A stretch of 64,000 bases of DNA from Euglena gracilis. Taxonomy: Eukaryota > Euglenida > Euglenophyceae > Euglenales. The notes beneath the pieces were generated by a model. The model searched no databases and was not told the origin of the DNA. It worked only from the letters and a program-made list of their open reading frames with translations. Shown one piece after another: positions 61,215-64,000 of this stretch. The position numbers and the translations under genes are program-made. Every line of letters begins with the position of its first letter. The first letter of the stretch is position 1. The DNA is taken from positions 60,571,858 through 60,635,857 of the forward strand of contig CP154954.1 in NCBI GenBank assembly GCA_039621445.1, given 5' to 3'.

Positions 61215-63429
61215 ATGGCGTCCCGGACAGCGCGCGGTGTCCTCCGTCCTTCATCGCCATTCTCCAAAAGTGTCTTCGTCCCAACCTCCCCTCGGGGGAG
61301 GGGTAGGCTGGGCTGACACCCTGACTGCAGGCTCCACGGCCTGGAATGGCAACCTCGCGCACGCCGTCCACTTTCGTTGCCCATTCCGAGGCATCCCACG
61401 TCGCATAGCGAAATGCCATACGCCGAACATCGCACCCCCAGTGGTAGTCTGCAAAATGCCGCGAGGCTGTCCCTGGGTTACATAACCCTTGGATTCCACC
61501 CAGACCCTTCCCAAATTCTAATTTCCCTTAGCATCTTCTTCTGACTTCGATTATGTTGTGGATGTGAGCTACCTGGAGCAGCAGCAGAATCCGCAGCTGG
61601 AGTGGGTTTTGAGGGTAAATCAAGGGGTGGGTTTTGAGAGTAAATGGGTAGGGTAAGGCCGCTATTTGCCAGCACCATACTATACTAGCCATATGGATGG
61701 GTGTGCAACCCCCCAAATATTTTTAAGGTGATTTTTCTCAAAAAATTAGGAATTTTAAGGCATTTCTTAAGGCTTTTCTTAAAGGCTTTTTAAGGCTTTT
61801 TCAGGACGGTCCAAGAGCTGTCCAGGCACCAAACCAACGTTTTTGCAAGTGGTCGAAAATCAATGAACTCAAAAACGTCATTTCCCCCCCTTGAGTTTTG
61901 GTTGGATCTCACCTGTCCTGTGGCCGTTTTTTCCACACATCCCCCCACCCCCCAGTTCCACCGCCCCTCTCTTTGCAGACCTCTTCCGAAACCGTCCGCG
62001 GCCGCCGATGCCGCCGTCCCCCCCGTGAGCGCATGCCCCGGCCCGATGGAGGGCAACGTCGCGGCGCTCCAGCGGCGCATCACGGAGCTGCAGCGGCAGC
62101 TGTACCACGTCCGCCAGGCGTACCTCCAGACGAAGCAGCAGCGCGGTGACTGCGAAGGTCGGACCTGCCTTGAGCCAACCTTGCTTCCGGGGAGATTGCT
62201 GAGGATGTGGGTATCTTCCTGGGGTTTGAAAACGACCCCTGCCACAAACTCCATTTCGCCCTCAAACACCTCTGCCAGTGTGTGTGCGTGCGTGCGTGCG
62301 TGCGTGCGTGTGTGTGTGTGTGTGTGGCTTTGGCAAATTGGTCTCGAAGCTGAGGCTTTTGATACCCCATTCCCTTTTTTTAGGAACAGCAACCCATTCA
62401 CATGTATCCTTTGTTATCAGCCCCCCCCCCCAATTACCACGTATCCAACGACCCCCCTATGTCTAGCTACCCCCCCAGTCGGAGGACACCTTTTCGGAGG
62501 TTTCTCCATGGTTTGGCTTGAAAACTGTGACCCCCCCCCCCCCAATAGAAGCACAGGTCCGCTTAAAACGGACCGCCACCTCCGGCGGCGGGGGGGTGCT
62601 TCTGTTTGGACCCCACCTGCGCGATTTTTGTTGATTTCCTTTGGAAATCCCATCAAAACTGGGGGTGCGCTCGTAGCGGACTGCCGCCTTCGGTGGTGGG
62701 GTGTGCGTTTTTGTTTGGACCCTGCGCTTGTGGCGGAACCTTCCCTCAGTCGGAGATTACCGGACGTTGAATCCTGGGGGGGGGGTATGTGACCGCCGGT
62801 TTTATATCGAGCGGGATTTCAAGGCCTTCAGGGGTGATTTTATATTTTGGGAAGGGGTAAATATTTGGGCAGGAAGATCAAATTTCTGCTATCAAAAGCG
62901 TCTATTTTCCCCAACACACTTTTTGCACTCATTTTGCCCAAATTCCACCATTTTTAAGCAAAATTCCAGCTGGTCGAATTATTCCCTACAACTGTCACAA
63001 AATGGTGAATTGTCAGGATTTCCTCCATCTCGTGTTGCCCCGGAGGGGTGGAGGTACGGATAAAGGACGAGGTAGCGTACAGCATTCGCAATCAAGCACC
63101 TGCGAAATGACTGGGTGTTGCTGGCGGCTGGGCGTGACGGGCTGGGTATGTATTTGGTTGTGGTGTGTGGGTCACGCGGCCTGCCTTTCTGCCCCCTACA
63201 GATCGACTGGCGGAGGTTGGGGAGACGAAGATGTACCTCGACGTCATCCTGCACCAAATAGTGCCACGGATCAAGTCCGGTTTGCTGCACTAACTGTCCC
63301 CTGTGCTGATAGTGGTGCGTTCAGGAGCAGGACCCCAATCATCCCCCACCTGAGTCAGGCCGGCGCTTGGAGGTGGCTATAAGACCTGATTTCGATGGGT
63401 CCGGTGCGCGCGTGTGTGTGTGGATGTGG

Positions 63430-63477
<48 letters not shown>

Positions 63478-63832
63478 ACATGCACGTGCGTGTAGGTTCG
63501 TGCATGCATGCGTGTGTCGTGTGCCAAGGCGTCGCTTAATGACCCCCTGAGTGTGGGAGGTCAGCTCATAGGCTGTACAATTTGGGCTAGGACATGAGGG
63601 TGAGGTTCACTCTGGTACAGAAAAATCAAATTGCCGAAAAAATCTCAAATTATTTAGTTGTAATCAGCAACTTTGAGTTCCAATGGGATCGTGCGGCGCA
63701 GGTGTGAAGGCCATCCAGGGGCTGCACAAGGACCAGCTGCGGGCGCTGCGGGTTTTGCGGCAGCTGCCCATCGACGCCCAGCGCGCCGTGGAGGTGATGT
63801 ACATCATGCTGAAGTGCGACGCCTTCGAGGAG
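61215..63832 (+). CDS. 5' part of an unrecognised coiled-coil protein gene (continues beyond the window)
   Basis: Exons with conventional-looking borders: 61215-61269 (ATG, MASRTARGVLRPSSPFSK), 61532-~61614 (SDFDYVVDVSYLEQQQNPQL), 61979-62145, 63202-63279, 63702-63832. Phases agree at 61269/61532, 62145/63202 and 63279/63702. The junction 61614/61979 is off by one base with GT-AG and may be an intermediate or nonconventional intron. The product begins basic, has an Ala/Pro-rich linker (KPSAAADAAVPPVSA), a coiled coil (LQRRITELQRQLYHVRQAYL), then EVGETKMYLDVILHQIVPRI and LHKDQLRALRVLRQLPIDAQ. A donor GTGCCA at 63833 indicates more exons past the window. The family is not recognised. It starts 133 bp after the ECH1 stop, on the same strand. 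Confidence 0.6.
62278..62330. repeat. (GTGC)n/(GT)n microsatellite
   Basis: TGCGTGCGTGCG then (GT)n, in the intron between the third and fourth exons of the gene starting at 61215. Confidence 0.9.
62400..63000. other. Intron sequence with CCGCC(A/T)CC-rich repeat
   Basis: ACGGACCGCCACCTCCGGCG near 62570 and GCGGACTGCCGCCTTCGGTG near 62675, about 105 bp apart, each followed by GGGG-GTGC-TT-TGTTTGGACCC, form a two-copy tandem repeat. No exon seen. Confidence 0.55.
63402..63476. repeat. (GT)n microsatellite
   Basis: (GT)n with GTGGAT interruptions, in the last intron seen. Confidence 0.92.
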
Positions 63833-64000
63833 GTGCCACATAAGAATACTTTCAGTTCATTTTTTTTTGACACACCCCTCCCCATGTTCAAGACACACCA
63901 TGCCGTTGACACCCCCGTGTCAATGGTGCATGTATGGGTGTAGATGCAAACAGCACGCGTATGGACTAAATATACGGACGTGGATACTCGACATAAATCT

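Overview
This is nuclear DNA of a eukaryote, most likely a euglenid. Genes are split into many short, GC-rich exons (G or C favoured at third codon positions) separated by long repeat-filled introns. The decisive evidence is a recognisable gene at 54.26-61.08 kb, a peroxisomal delta3,5-delta2,4-dienoyl-CoA isomerase (ECH1 family, C-terminal AKL). Its reading frame closes at several junctions only if non-GT/AG introns are removed. At least five of these introns carry CAG at +4..+6 and CTG at -8..-6, with the two intron ends complementary to each other. That is the signature described for 'nonconventional' introns of euglenids. Other genes in the window fit ordinary GT-AG introns with matching phases, so both intron types coexist, as known in that group.

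Layout. 0-30 kb is almost entirely repetitive. It holds a 5.7 kb nested Tc1/mariner element (6.43-12.13 kb) whose transposase is cut apart by at least four later insertions, including another complete-ended Tc1/mariner copy, a Ty3/Gypsy RT fragment, a hairpin-capped element and a TGACGTCA-rich MITE. Three copies of the hairpin-capped ~0.9 kb element lie at 1.2-2.1, 10.6-11.5 and 20.4-21.3 kb, with a diverged relative at 5.5-6.3 kb. Other contents are palindrome families (CTAGTCGGCC, GGTCGGGCCGACC), degenerate satellite arrays, a 0.7 kb MITE-like repeat present twice, and three fragments of an unrecognised protein family on the minus strand, one flanked by arrays of direct repeats.

30-50.4 kb holds a set of plus-strand candidate exons (clearest from 34.23 kb, ending at a stop at 50.44 kb) that splice in compatible phases and encode a charged, partly coiled-coil and disordered protein that I do not recognise. 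Its presumed introns contain a pogo/Tigger transposase fragment, poly(T) and TTTTTTGCAG arrays, and a ~260 bp MITE with a 9 bp target-site duplication. A possible minus-strand terminal exon lies at 32.44-32.52 kb.

50.4-54.25 kb is intergenic and repeat-rich. 54.26-61.08 kb is ECH1, whose introns contain a head-to-head TTAGGG/CCCTAA array and long ACAT/ACAG, CA and TA microsatellites. 61.2 kb to the window end is the 5' part of a third plus-strand gene, a coiled-coil protein of unknown function that runs off the window.

The three plus-strand genes show no evident shared pathway. No rRNA, tRNA or CRISPR array was identified. Exon ends were placed by eye, and exon sets for the two unrecognised genes are incomplete.
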